64,000 bases of DNA from Anaerolineales bacterium (GTDB taxonomy: Bacteria; Chloroflexota; Anaerolineae; Aggregatilineales; J027), in contig JACKCI010000002.1 in the NCBI GenBank assembly GCA_020634155.1, forward strand, positions 620,001 through 684,000. Reading direction: 5' to 3'. Positions 29,036-37,746 of the stretch are shown one piece after another. The translations under genes were made by a program, and so were the position numbers. Position 1 is the first letter of the stretch; every line of letters begins with the position of its first letter. Under the pieces are notes generated by a model. It had not been told where the DNA came from and searched no databases. It saw only the letters and a list, made by a program, of their open reading frames with translations.

Positions 29036-29103
29036 ATGACTGACACCTGGTAGATGAAACAAGATCATTCAAAAATAGTTTATGAAAGCAAGGAGGTTCA
29101 ATA

Positions 29104-29937
29104 TTGGTAAACAATCAAAGTACCTTTAACCCTGAGAGACGGATTGCCATGTTAATCGATGGTGATAACGCACAGCATAGTTTGCTCAAGCAGATGTTTG
29201 AGGAAGCTAGCCGCTATGGAGAAGTGACGATCCGACGCGCTTATGGCGACTGGACAGAGCCAAATCTATCGAACTGGCGACCTGTCATGCTGGCACATGC
29301 CATTCAACCCATTCAACAATGGCGCTACACCACAGGCAAGAATGCCACCGACAGCGCATTAATCATCGATGCAATGGATATTCTCTACTCGGGTACAGTT
29401 CAGGGTTTTTGCGTCATCTCAAGTGATAGCGACTATACGCGGCTTTGTACGCGGATTCGTGAATCAGGCTTATTTGTGATGGGCATCGGACGTGAAAAAA
29501 CACCTGAAGCCTTTATCAATGCCTGCAATGTGTTTGTTTATGTCGAAAATCTGATACAGTCTGATGAGGTCGACATAGCAACTACTGTCAAAAAGACTGA
29601 CGAGGTTAAAACACCTGCTGTAGTTAAAGCACCTGCTAAAACTTCTGCTACAGCTAAAAAACCCGCTAAGGCTAAACCAAATACTTCCCAAAAAGATTTG
29701 CTGAATCTGCTTCGGCGTGCGTTTGATATTGCGGTGCAGGACGACGATGGATGGGTGCATCTTGGACCACTGGGAAATGCACTACAGCGCATTGAGCCGA
29801 GTTTCGACAGCCGTACCTATGGCTTCAAAAGTCTATCCCTGTTAATAAAATCCATGCCCAAACAGGTGGAAGTTAAGGGTGCTAAAAAGACTGGCGCATC
29901 AACGATTTATGCCCGTATGAAAGATGTACAAGGCTAA
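29104..29937 (+). CDS. NYN-domain RNase with OST-HTH/LOTUS domain (LabA/MARF1-like)
   Basis: This 277-aa protein has a TTG start with a strong AGGAGG site (29091-29096) seven bases ahead. The N-terminal NYN (PIN-like) domain has LIDGDN (D19, D21), ATDSAL (D83) and SSDSDY (D108, D110), the usual acidic metal site. A Lys/Ala/Thr-rich linker (about 165-192) leads to an OST-HTH/LOTUS RNA-binding domain with a WVHLG-type motif and a final YARM segment. This two-domain layout is standard for bacterial NYN proteins, thought to cleave structured or specific RNAs. It ends just before the right TGGTCAG array. Confidence 0.8.
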   Translation: MVNNQSTFNPERRIAMLIDGDNAQHSLLKQMFEEASRYGEVTIRRAYGDWTEPNLSNWRPVMLAHAIQPIQQWRYTTGKNATDSALIIDAMDILYSGTVQGFCVISSDSDYTRLCTRIRESGLFVMGIGREKTPEAFINACNVFVYVENLIQSDEVDIATTVKKTDEVKTPAVVKAPAKTSATAKKPAKAKPNTSQKDLLNLLRRAFDIAVQDDDGWVHLGPLGNALQRIEPSFDSRTYGFKSLSLLIKSMPKQVEVKGAKKTGASTIYARMKDVQG

Positions 29938-29963
29938 CTGACCATCCCTCTATATGGAAGAAA

Positions 29964-29998
29964 TGGTCAGTATGGTCAGTTGTGGCAAGTCTGGTCAG
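29964..29998 (+). repeat. Right inverted copy of the triple TGGTCAG repeat
   Basis: TGGTCAG heptamers at 29964, 29973 and 29992 (spacings 9 and 19) mirror the set at 28005-28039; an additional CTGACCA lies at 29938-29944. The array fills the gap between the NYN gene and the 3' end of the primase gene, and the primase TGA stop (29995-29997) is inside the third heptamer. The position at the convergent 3' ends makes a simple promoter operator unlikely for this copy. Confidence 0.75.
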
Positions 29999-32565
29999 TT
30001 TTCTGGCAAGTTGGTTGGAATTTGTGAAACATCGTAGCGACGCATCATATCGCTGACTTCTCTGCGGTCAATCAGGTACATTTGCCCTCCAGTATAGGCT
30101 TTTTTGCGATTGCGATCTGTCAGTGCGAGACGATTCAGGATATGCCCTATCCACTGAGCATGACCCATCTGGTCTTGACTGATACCCATAATTTCCCGTA
30201 CACGCTCACGTAACTCAGATGCTTTTAACCAGACAGCACCTTCAGCATTGCGTGTCATGATTTCCAGTGATTGCAGAACAGCTTCCTCGCGGTCACTGAG
30301 TGCTTTGCCTTCACTGAGTTGCTCATCCCATTCTGCCGCTTCGGAGATGGCATCCAGTAAACCTTCAACCTGACCTTGTTCTTCAAAGAAGGCTGCCAGC
30401 GCAACCAACGGCGACCACAATTCACCGGAGCGATTGTGGAGCTTGTGTAGCTCTGGACGCTGAAAGTAATTGCGATGAATCGACTTGAAGTGAGTCAATG
30501 CCAGTGTGTAGAGCTGATGACGAATACCTGCACCGTCAAAATCGGGTGGAAAAGCAGACATTTTCTTGTCCGTCCGACGCATCGGGATAGCGATGCAACG
30601 ACTCGCAAGAATATCTTCCAAGCCCATAATTGCCGCTAAAATTTTCGGCGAATAGACATCAAATGCCTGAGGTTTCATATCCTCACCCGTGATGCGAATA
30701 GCTGGCATCCCCTGCTTGTAACCACTATTGAGAAGTTGGCGAATCTGTTGCATTCCAGGGTCACGCGGATTGTGATAACGCTCAGCTTCGTCAATGCCAA
30801 CGGTGCAGGATGTATAGTGAATCAGCCGAAACATACTCGCACCTGTTGGATCAGAGGTCGAAATCATATTGAATGCCAGTGGTTGTAGCACACGCAGGAC
30901 TGTCGATTTACCACTATTTTTCGGACCATTCAACGCCAGATAGGGATAAGCAGGGAACATCTGATAGAAGTAAGTACCCACCACCCATAAGCTCAGAATA
31001 CGGCTTTCGATGTGCGAGCGAAAATCCACATAGCGTTTAAACATATCATGGATGCCGTTGAATATCTCGCCGGGCTGAATGGTCTCGCCATCCAGAAAAC
31101 GGCGAATGTCACTGTAGCGCCAGCGTTGCAGAAATTCCGAGCCTTCTGGGACAACACGCAGGGCGACTTCTTTGTTGTCGATGTTGATAATCTGTTCATC
31201 GGTAACGCGCTTCAGTTCACGACTACTGGTCACTAGATATGGCTGAATATTCAAGCAATTCTTCTTCGTGCGTTCCAGCAGAGATACCGTCACCAGTGCC
31301 AGATCATCGCGGAAACCCTGTGCAGGCGACAGCACCGGAATACTATCGTCAAAAACTTCACCGAAGTCATCACCATTATCAGGGCTATCGTTGGAGGACA
31401 GTTTCATCATCTCATTGAACACCCGTGCCTTCACGCCGATTTTTCCCATTGCCTCTTTGAACTGTGCCAGTGTAAAGCTGTCCAGCTCACCTACATGCTG
31501 GAATAATTCACGGATAGCATCCTGTCGTGCCAGACCTTCCAGATTGGCGGCACGATGTACCTCTGATAGCAACCAATTCTGTGCTTTGTTGAGCAGGTCA
31601 CTGGCATCATCAGTTGTTGCTTGATGTTGTGCTAACCATTCATTCGCATCCTTCACAACATTTGGGAATTGGGGCAGATAAGCTTTTCCGCCGAGTGCTT
31701 TTGCAATCATCTGGCTTTGAGCATTGGCATCGTCGGTGTTGTCGAGCGCGATGAATACCCGATCATGCTTTTTCAGCTTTGTCAGCAACTCATCGCTGAT
31801 GCTCATACCTGCTATTGCCACCGCAGGCACACCCCACTCACCGAATGTAATCGCATCGGCTTGTCCTTCGACCACAACAATCTGATTTGAATCTTCACGA
31901 TAGCGATGATTGAAGTAAGGGTGTTTTTCACCGATGATGTCACGCGGCGGATTGTAGTGTTTCTTTCCTTCTATAGAACGTCCACTGAGATAGGTCAGAC
32001 GACCATTGTTCATATGAATGTATACCAGCATTCCCGATGGAAACTTATGAATGACATTGCGCCATGTGTCGGACAGGTTCAACCCATCCAGCAGAGAACG
32101 TTTATCCTGTGGCATAAAACCAATTTTCGCCAGACGAACAGTTTGCATATCCCATCCACGTTGTTTTGTGGCGTAGGATAGAGCAGGCGGGTTATTCAGC
32201 AGTGCCTCATGCAAACGCTGAACGAGTTGACGCTCTGCCCATGCAGGTGTCTGACGAAAATCTGCATTGCGTTCGATGCTGATACCAGCGCGACGGGCAA
32301 GGTGTTCAATCGCCTCCATAAACTGTGCTGAATCTCGGTTGTTCCAGCCACTACCATAATTCAGGTGATAGCGTCCGACAAAATCAAACACATCACCATG
32401 TTCATTGCGCGAGTTCCAGAAGTACATGCCCGATGGGGGTATAACGACCAGACTATCATGGTCTGCACCAATGAAGCGCGAACCGGATTTCTTCAAACTG
32501 AATTTTTCTGAGATTACGTCCTCAATGGGATTGCGAGAACGAATGTGTTCTAAATCGAAACTCAT
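29995..32565 (-). CDS. Primase-helicase fusion of plasmid or phage type
   Basis: This protein is 856 aa when started at the ATG at 32565, which has GGAG upstream; a 32586 start lacks a ribosome site. The N-terminus resembles the DnaG zinc-binding region (IRSRNPIEDVI, GDVFDFVGRYH) but without the CHC2 cysteines. A Toprim domain follows with VVVEGQAD near residue 230 and IALDNTDD. The C-terminal half has a P-loop GPKNSGKST near residue 550 and a GIDEAER Walker B, as in phage/plasmid D5-like helicases. It likely primes and unwinds at an episomal origin. The parB and parA genes upstream in the same direction support a plasmid-type replication unit. Confidence 0.72.
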   Translation of the reverse strand: MSFDLEHIRSRNPIEDVISEKFSLKKSGSRFIGADHDSLVVIPPSGMYFWNSRNEHGDVFDFVGRYHLNYGSGWNNRDSAQFMEAIEHLARRAGISIERNADFRQTPAWAERQLVQRLHEALLNNPPALSYATKQRGWDMQTVRLAKIGFMPQDKRSLLDGLNLSDTWRNVIHKFPSGMLVYIHMNNGRLTYLSGRSIEGKKHYNPPRDIIGEKHPYFNHRYREDSNQIVVVEGQADAITFGEWGVPAVAIAGMSISDELLTKLKKHDRVFIALDNTDDANAQSQMIAKALGGKAYLPQFPNVVKDANEWLAQHQATTDDASDLLNKAQNWLLSEVHRAANLEGLARQDAIRELFQHVGELDSFTLAQFKEAMGKIGVKARVFNEMMKLSSNDSPDNGDDFGEVFDDSIPVLSPAQGFRDDLALVTVSLLERTKKNCLNIQPYLVTSSRELKRVTDEQIINIDNKEVALRVVPEGSEFLQRWRYSDIRRFLDGETIQPGEIFNGIHDMFKRYVDFRSHIESRILSLWVVGTYFYQMFPAYPYLALNGPKNSGKSTVLRVLQPLAFNMISTSDPTGASMFRLIHYTSCTVGIDEAERYHNPRDPGMQQIRQLLNSGYKQGMPAIRITGEDMKPQAFDVYSPKILAAIMGLEDILASRCIAIPMRRTDKKMSAFPPDFDGAGIRHQLYTLALTHFKSIHRNYFQRPELHKLHNRSGELWSPLVALAAFFEEQGQVEGLLDAISEAAEWDEQLSEGKALSDREEAVLQSLEIMTRNAEGAVWLKASELRERVREIMGISQDQMGHAQWIGHILNRLALTDRNRKKAYTGGQMYLIDRREVSDMMRRYDVSQIPTNLPEN

Positions 32566-32655
32566 GATTTTACTGTCTCCATGCAAAGTTAAGCTAAGGT
32601 CATGTGAAATTCATGACAAAATGAGCGAAATTCGATTGCAGGATGCCGGAGACTG

Positions 32656-32690
32656 TGATACATTCAGATTATCCAGATCAGAATGTATCA
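32656..32690 (+). repeat. Ten-base inverted repeat (hairpin)
   Basis: TGATACATTC at 32656-32665 and GAATGTATCA at 32681-32690 form perfect 10-base arms around a 15-base loop in the space between the primase and parB genes. It could be a stem of a small RNA or a dimer-binding operator ahead of the primase gene. Confidence 0.6.
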
Positions 32691-32701
32691 GCTTTGCCCA
32701 G

Positions 32702-32730
32702 CCCACCTGCGCCAACTAGCGGTGGGTTTT
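32702..32730 (+). terminator. Terminator-like hairpin on the + strand
   Basis: CCCACC (32702-32707) and GGTGGG (32721-32726), with an inner CGC/GCG pair, are followed by TTTT. The T-run makes it a + strand terminator, yet no + strand gene precedes it. It would fit the end of a short RNA antisense to the primase leader that includes the hairpin at 32656-32690. Confidence 0.45.
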
Positions 32731-32776
32731 CGCGTTCTATGGGGGACTGCGTGCCATCATCTCACCTCCTCTATAA

Positions 32777-32792
32777 GTAAACACGTGTTTAC
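32777..32792. promoter_or_regulatory. Perfect palindrome, candidate parS
   Basis: GTAAACACGTGTTTAC is a 16-base perfect palindrome with a CACGTG centre, the same centre as the canonical chromosomal parS (TGTTTCACGTGAAACA). It overlaps the last codons and stop of parB. A ParB binding site close to the par genes is usual on plasmids, so this is the best centromere candidate in the window. Confidence 0.5.
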
Positions 32793-33979
32793 ATATCCTC
32801 TTCAGGCAAGTGCTGCCATGCTTGACGTGCAAACTGTTCTAGCTTTTTGAGATATGCCCGTGCCATATGTAGATCACCTCTCTCTTTAACGGCAGCTTGA
32901 GCAAAGTCTTGCGGAGTCTGTTTTTCCAATTCTTTGAACACCGTTTTCACAAACTTCACTGATTTTGGCGGTTGTTCTAAATTTACAATCTCCTCAATTA
33001 GTCCCTGCTCACATATCTGCTGAACTTGTTTTACTGTGAGGTTGTGATGAATGACATGCTGAAGCATCTCAAACTGATCTACCTGTTGCAAGGTCAACAC
33101 ATGACGGAGAATCCCTTCATCAATGTTGTGACGATCAGCCAAATCAAGTGCCTCATCAGACAAGCCTAACAAAGCCTTGAATTGTCCAAATCTCATTCGT
33201 CCAATACCACCCATTGCTGAATAAATCGTTTCACCTGCACCTCGTGGAATGCGTAGGTCAAGTGCCTGACGATAAAAGTCGTTATTCACAGCATAGGCTG
33301 GGATTTCGTAGCTATTCACCGTTAAAAGCAAAAGTGCCGCCTGACGTGCCATCGCAATCGCGGATAGCCCTTTTCGAGCAGTGTTTTCCTTTGCTTGACG
33401 AAACACAGATGAACGGTCAGCAGGCACGACGATGCAATCAATCATGCCATCGCCTTCGTAACCGGGCAGAAAATCGCGCAACAACCATGCTGACCAGTAG
33501 CGACGTTCACCTGTTTCGATACGATAAAGGCGGGTCACACCTTCCGTTACATCAATGACTGTAATCGGGTTGACCTGTCCATCATCGCGGATGGTCACGG
33601 CGAGATTGACCAGCTCACGTAGCAATTCTTCTTCAGGTGTGTGCTTTACATCACCCTCGTCTTCGCGCTCTGGATCAGGCAACAATTCCAATAAATTCGA
33701 GAAGGGTCGTCCACGCTGGCGAGCAGCCACCTGAGCAACCTGCACCATTTCGCGTAATGCCTGTGAGGGGGTGAGGCGATTCTCATGGAATGCAAGGTGA
33801 GTCTTCTCCGGCAGAACCCGGCGCGGTTGGATCGGATCAGGGCGCACCATGTCCAGCAGGATACGTTCTACGCGAATTGAATCATCGTTGAAATATTGAG
33901 GTGCGTCTTCCTTCAACAAATCCCCATTGAAAGAAGCCAGTAATTCACTGAGCTTATCGGTATCGTTTTTCTTTGCCAT
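32789..33979 (-). CDS. parB: ParB-family partition protein
   Basis: This 396-aa protein starts at ATG 33979, overlapping the parA stop (TGATG); a GTG one codon upstream is possible. The ParB/Srx-type domain is recognised from VRPDPIQPRR, a DDGQVNPITV strand and the YRIETGERRYW motif that binds CTP in ParB proteins, although a charged insert of about 60 residues splits the first two. The middle carries the helix-turn-helix region (KGLSAIAMARQAALLL and following). It should bind a centromere and spread from it with ParA. The palindrome at its 3' end is the likely site. Confidence 0.78.
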   Translation of the reverse strand: MAKKNDTDKLSELLASFNGDLLKEDAPQYFNDDSIRVERILLDMVRPDPIQPRRVLPEKTHLAFHENRLTPSQALREMVQVAQVAARQRGRPFSNLLELLPDPEREDEGDVKHTPEEELLRELVNLAVTIRDDGQVNPITVIDVTEGVTRLYRIETGERRYWSAWLLRDFLPGYEGDGMIDCIVVPADRSSVFRQAKENTARKGLSAIAMARQAALLLLTVNSYEIPAYAVNNDFYRQALDLRIPRGAGETIYSAMGGIGRMRFGQFKALLGLSDEALDLADRHNIDEGILRHVLTLQQVDQFEMLQHVIHHNLTVKQVQQICEQGLIEEIVNLEQPPKSVKFVKTVFKELEKQTPQDFAQAAVKERGDLHMARAYLKKLEQFARQAWQHLPEEDM

Positions 33980-34797
33980 CACGCACCACCGATCTGCTTT
34001 ACAAGCCGTCCGACCAGATGAGCATAAGCACGGCTGGCAGGTGCTTTGGGGTCTTGTGTGAAGATGCTTCTGTGACTGCGATGCGCGTAAGAAACCGCCT
34101 CATTCATGGGAATCACGCCACACAGCAACTTGCCAAGCATCGGATGTGCTTTCAGTTCATTGAGCATGTTGTGATGCCCGCGAACACGTTTATCCATCTT
34201 CGTGACCAGTACACCGCTGACACGCAAATTCTGAATGCGCCAGCCATCGCGGATTTCATGAATTTTGCCAATGACACTCATCAAACCAACTGTTTCGAGA
34301 TAGCGTGGCTCAACCGGTACAATGGCATCTGTCGCGGCAACCAGTGCCATTTCTGTCATGAGGGAAAATGATGGGCGCGTATCAATGACGATAGCGGCAT
34401 AATGCGGGGCAATTTTGGCAAGTGGATCAGCAAGACGATAGGGTGAACCAGCCGTTCCCTGCAATTCGCGTTCAGCTTGTTCCAGCAGGAGAGTTGCAGG
34501 CAGTACATGAAGATTCTCATCCCAGCCCGATTGAACGATGACATCTGCCAATACTTGCGGTGCAGATTGGCGTTCAGCCATCAGAACGCTGTACAGGCTG
34601 TTGGTGGTGTCGAAGTCATTTCGACCTGTGGTGACAAGCGTGGCATGTGATTGACTATCAGTGTCAATCAGCAGTACACGTGGATTCTTTGCACCGACTT
34701 GACGTAGCAGTCCAGCGATGCCCAGTGCGATATTGGTTGCGGATGTGGACTTCCCCACACCCCCTTTGTGATTGGTTAGTACAAATGCGCGAGTCAT
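33979..34797 (-). CDS. parA: ParA-family partition ATPase
   Basis: This is a 272-aa MinD/ParA ATPase. The ATG at 34797 gives the conserved start TRAFVLTNHKGGVGKST with the deviant Walker A at residues 10-18 and has a GAGGATGG ribosome site; an open frame to 34848 adds an unlikely leader. LLIDTDSQ and VIDTRPS follow as Walker A' and B. It lacks an N-terminal DNA-binding domain, so it is the small (type Ib-like) form. It positions DNA copies together with the overlapping ParB. First gene of the par operon, preceded by a strongly structured leader. Confidence 0.82.
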   Translation of the reverse strand: MTRAFVLTNHKGGVGKSTSATNIALGIAGLLRQVGAKNPRVLLIDTDSQSHATLVTTGRNDFDTTNSLYSVLMAERQSAPQVLADVIVQSGWDENLHVLPATLLLEQAERELQGTAGSPYRLADPLAKIAPHYAAIVIDTRPSFSLMTEMALVAATDAIVPVEPRYLETVGLMSVIGKIHEIRDGWRIQNLRVSGVLVTKMDKRVRGHHNMLNELKAHPMLGKLLCGVIPMNEAVSYAHRSHRSIFTQDPKAPASRAYAHLVGRLVKQIGGA

Positions 34798-34833
34798 GAT
34801 TCCATCCTCTTCGACTCTAAAACCGAACGATTT

Positions 34834-34905
34834 CCCGCTGGAAAACACAGACTCGCGTTTCTATGTTAGAGTTTAAATGCGAGTCGCTGTCCTCTTTACA
34901 GCGGG
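34834..34905. promoter_or_regulatory. Nested inverted repeats upstream of parA
   Basis: Three nested arms lie within 72 bases: CCCGCTG (34834-34840) with CAGCGGG (34899-34905), ACAG (34847-34850) with CTGT (34887-34890), and ACTCGCGTTT (34851-34860) with AAATGCGAGT (34875-34884, one mismatch). Alternatively GCTGT/ACAGC (34886-34902) forms a smaller hairpin. On the - strand this would be the parA leader; as DNA it could be an autorepression operator, a second centromere or a transfer or origin site. Confidence 0.5.
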
Positions 34906-35059
34906 CTTTTAAGGTGACGGGGGTGGCAGAGACTACACACCTCCGTCTACCGCAAAAGCTAAACCTTGCGTTCGGTCAAAAGCGGCTCTAAAGCAGAGCG
35001 CTGAGGATAGGCTGTTAATTCCACATACTGAGCGAAGTTTTCAATATTGATATGAGGCA

Positions 35060-36034
35060 CTAAAGGTTCATTTTGAGTATTCGGGGGTTCAGGTCTTGGG
35101 CGATACGGGTGGCTTGTTCAAAAGATGTAGCGGTAGCGGCAAGCATTGGTGTCTGCGAAGGCCCAACCGTTGCGGTGGGAGCCAAGGCCACGATAATTTG
35201 GTCGCCGGGATGGATGACCGAGCCATCGCTGAGGCCATTCAGTTGGCGCAAGGTATCCAGCGACACCCCATAGGCTTGGGAAATAGCCCATAAGCTCTCG
35301 CCCGCCTTGACGATATGAATCACTGCACCATCGGTCTGGATAGCACTGGTGGCGATGGGCGCATAAGTGACGGGTGGTGAAGTGGGGCGTGGTGTGGCTG
35401 GAGGTGGCGGGTCGGCAATTTTGACCAGTGCGGCATCATCCCAAAATACATCTTGAAAGCGCGTGCCTTGGTCGGCAGTGTAGTACATGAACACCGTTAT
35501 GGTGGTACCCGTTGCACGGGCATCGACTGAGACGGATTGAAAACTACCCCATGTGAAAGGGCTAATAAAGCCACTCCAGCGGATATTGCCACTATAGGGG
35601 TCGGTGCCACCTGTGGGGTCAATGCCCACCCGCACGCGCCCGCCTGACCACGTATCGGAATAGGTGCCCTCGCCCGTGCGACAGGAATAGACACCGTCGT
35701 CGCATGTCCAAATCATGGCATAGACCGAGAAGCGATAGGTTGCCCCCGATTGGATACCGCTGACGGTCTGATAGCCCCCACCTGTGAAGGTGCCATAGTC
35801 CTTGCGTAAACGCCACGACCAAGGCTGCGAATGGGTCAGTGCCCCTAGTTCCTCTTTATCGCTAGAGTCAGGGTTGCCCCATAAGCCCCAACTCGCAGGC
35901 ACGGCCCCGCCCGCAATCGGGGTTAACCCATTGTCAAAATTCGGGTTTTGTAGCAGGTTGGCTCCTTGTGCGTGGCTAAACTGCACAGGCACCACCATCA
36001 ATATCAACCACACCAGAGTGAGAATTCGCCGCAT
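35060..36034 (-). CDS. Secreted LysM protein with carbohydrate-binding-like domain
   Basis: This 324-aa protein has a signal peptide (about residues 1-22, cleavage after SHAQ). Residues about 25-205 resemble a jelly-roll carbohydrate-binding domain (LLQNPNFDNG opening, Trp-rich strands). A Pro/Thr linker leads to a LysM domain near 235-285 (IVKAGESLWAISQAYGVS). The product is probably exported and bound to peptidoglycan or polysaccharide. It is the first ordinary chromosomal gene after the par segment and runs away from it with no close partner. Its substrate is unknown. Confidence 0.7.
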   Translation of the reverse strand: MRRILTLVWLILMVVPVQFSHAQGANLLQNPNFDNGLTPIAGGAVPASWGLWGNPDSSDKEELGALTHSQPWSWRLRKDYGTFTGGGYQTVSGIQSGATYRFSVYAMIWTCDDGVYSCRTGEGTYSDTWSGGRVRVGIDPTGGTDPYSGNIRWSGFISPFTWGSFQSVSVDARATGTTITVFMYYTADQGTRFQDVFWDDAALVKIADPPPPATPRPTSPPVTYAPIATSAIQTDGAVIHIVKAGESLWAISQAYGVSLDTLRQLNGLSDGSVIHPGDQIIVALAPTATVGPSQTPMLAATATSFEQATRIAQDLNPRILKMNL

Positions 36035-36110
36035 GTGAACACCTCGTTCTTAAACTGTACCAAAGTTCAAGAACGATGAGAAGCGGCGTTGAGGGTTCGG
36101 TGGATAAGCG

Positions 36111-36683
36111 CTAAAACTGTGGTGGGTCAGCTTCAGGACGGCTGTCTAAGAAGGGCAGGAATAAAAGTGAAGCGGCAAGAGCCAAGTGCAACCACAACTC
36201 AACCGTGAAATCATCACGCAGCACATCACCCATCGAAAGCAGTTCAGGCGCAGGCCGCTCGACTTGCTCAACTTCAAAAGCGGGGTCGATGGGTAATTCA
36301 TCAGTGATCGGGTTTTGGAGTAAGGTGTTGTAAATATCGACGGCGTTGAGGGTATAGTTGCGAACCCACAAGATGGTTGCAACCAGTCCAATACTAAGCA
36401 TAAGCGCAGTGGTCAAGCGCCGACGGGGACGTACCGTATTACGTACCCGTCGATAGTATTGAACTAAGATACTGCCTGCTACCAAGGGGATAATGAACAC
36501 CACCCCTTCAGGGAACTGCTCCGTAATGGCAATATTGCGGGAGGCGATATCAATGCCGCTGAGGTCTTCAGTTGCTTGTAGCCATGGAAATAGAAACAAA
36601 ACCACAACCGTCAAGGCCACTGCTGAAATAATCAGGCTGAGGGCGTGGATAGGTTTGGAAGAGCGCTGAAGTCGTTTAGCCAT
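36111..36683 (-). CDS. Four-helix membrane protein
   Basis: This 190-aa protein has hydrophobic segments near 14-35, 60-77, 90-107 and 162-180. No family motif was recognised. Its ATG overlaps the stop of the YbjN-like gene (TAATG), so it belongs to the operon running from the B12-binding subunit downwards. Function unknown. Confidence 0.6.
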   Translation of the reverse strand: MAKRLQRSSKPIHALSLIISAVALTVVVLFLFPWLQATEDLSGIDIASRNIAITEQFPEGVVFIIPLVAGSILVQYYRRVRNTVRPRRRLTTALMLSIGLVATILWVRNYTLNAVDIYNTLLQNPITDELPIDPAFEVEQVERPAPELLSMGDVLRDDFTVELWLHLALAASLLFLPFLDSRPEADPPQF

Positions 36684-37429
36684 TAATCCTGTTCATCGTC
36701 ATCATTATCATCGGGGTTGGGCAAGGTGGCGGTTGGTGAGCCATTGCCGCTATCCATCTCATCATTCCCTTCGCGGCGGGAATCGGCGGAATCATCATCA
36801 AGGTCGTGCGCCGTCTCAAATTCAATGCGGACACTTCCATCTTCCCCATCGACAATCCGTACCTCTTTACCCGCGATAATCGGGCCATGTTCGCCACTAT
36901 CATCAAGGTCATCAAGGCCGAAATCATCCATTGGTGGGGCCAAGCGTGGCGGTTCATCACGTTGAGGCGGCTCATCGTCATGCGCTTCCTTGAAGAGTTC
37001 CTCGTCATAGCGCCCTTTGACCGCGTCGCTATTGTGTGCCAAATTAAAGACCTCACTGTACAGGCGCTCGGCATGGTGCGAAATCCCATTGAGGGCGTCT
37101 GAAAAGTGGCTGTATTGGAAGTTCTCTGTGGGCAATTCCACCGCCAAAAAAACATCCCCGTCGCTATCCAGCCCAAACTTCGCCATGCTCATATCAAGGT
37201 TTAAGCGCAGTATATGGTAATATACCCGCAGGCGGTCTTCTTGGTTCGGGGGAGCCACTACAAAGGGGTTAATGACAAAATAGACCCAATGTTCGGTCAA
37301 GCGCAAAAAGATGCGGAACGAGGAGACCGAGGTGCGAACTCCGGTAATCCATGTGTTCTCGCTACTGCGCGTGAAACTCCACTGATAGCGTTCAAAATAT
37401 TCTTCAATCATTTCTGGTGTTAGATTCAT
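36683..37429 (-). CDS. YbjN / type III secretion chaperone-like protein
   Basis: This is a 248-aa protein from ATG 37429, which overlaps the upstream stop. The N-terminal 140 residues have the YbjN layout: a helix with WSFTR, strands FRIFLRLTEHWVYF and VFLAVELPTE, and a long final helix. The C-terminal 90 residues are very acidic and Asp/Glu-rich, probably disordered. Such proteins act as chaperone-like adaptors, mostly uncharacterised. A link to the neighbouring membrane proteins is possible only by position. Confidence 0.55.
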   Translation of the reverse strand: MNLTPEMIEEYFERYQWSFTRSSENTWITGVRTSVSSFRIFLRLTEHWVYFVINPFVVAPPNQEDRLRVYYHILRLNLDMSMAKFGLDSDGDVFLAVELPTENFQYSHFSDALNGISHHAERLYSEVFNLAHNSDAVKGRYDEELFKEAHDDEPPQRDEPPRLAPPMDDFGLDDLDDSGEHGPIIAGKEVRIVDGEDGSVRIEFETAHDLDDDSADSRREGNDEMDSGNGSPTATLPNPDDNDDDEQD

Positions 37430-37746
37430 CAAAACTTCCCCTTTTGGCTTGGTAAATTCAGTTGCCCTTGTTCAAGACGATCCGCCCAACGCCGCAATGC
37501 CATATAGCCTAAACCACCGATAATACCCAAGAAAACTGCCCCGGTTGAGAACCCAGTAAGGCCAATCAGCACTGCCCCAACACCGACCAGTAACAAGCCT
37601 AAGCCAATCAGTTGGGCCGCTTGCCCTGTATAGCGATGAATCTCGCCTTGGCGGTACAGTTGCACCTGTTTCTTCATCAACACCGTCAACCCATAGCCAA
37701 CACCAATTGACCCCGGAATGATAAATAACCAACTCAACAAGTTCAT
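37429..37746 (-). CDS. Small membrane protein
   Basis: This 105-aa protein has one hydrophobic segment at about 3-24 and a Gly-rich hydrophobic hairpin at about 45-85. It overlaps meaB by four bases (ATGA), so it is made with it. No family was recognised. Confidence 0.55.
   Translation of the reverse strand: MNLLSWLFIIPGSIGVGYGLTVLMKKQVQLYRQGEIHRYTGQAAQLIGLGLLLVGVGAVLIGLTGFSTGAVFLGIIGGLGYMALRRWADRLEQGQLNLPSQKGKF

Noticed and set aside
34798..34848. 17-residue N-terminal extension of ParA
   Set aside because: ParA family proteins begin just before the deviant Walker A; the ribosome site favours ATG 34797.
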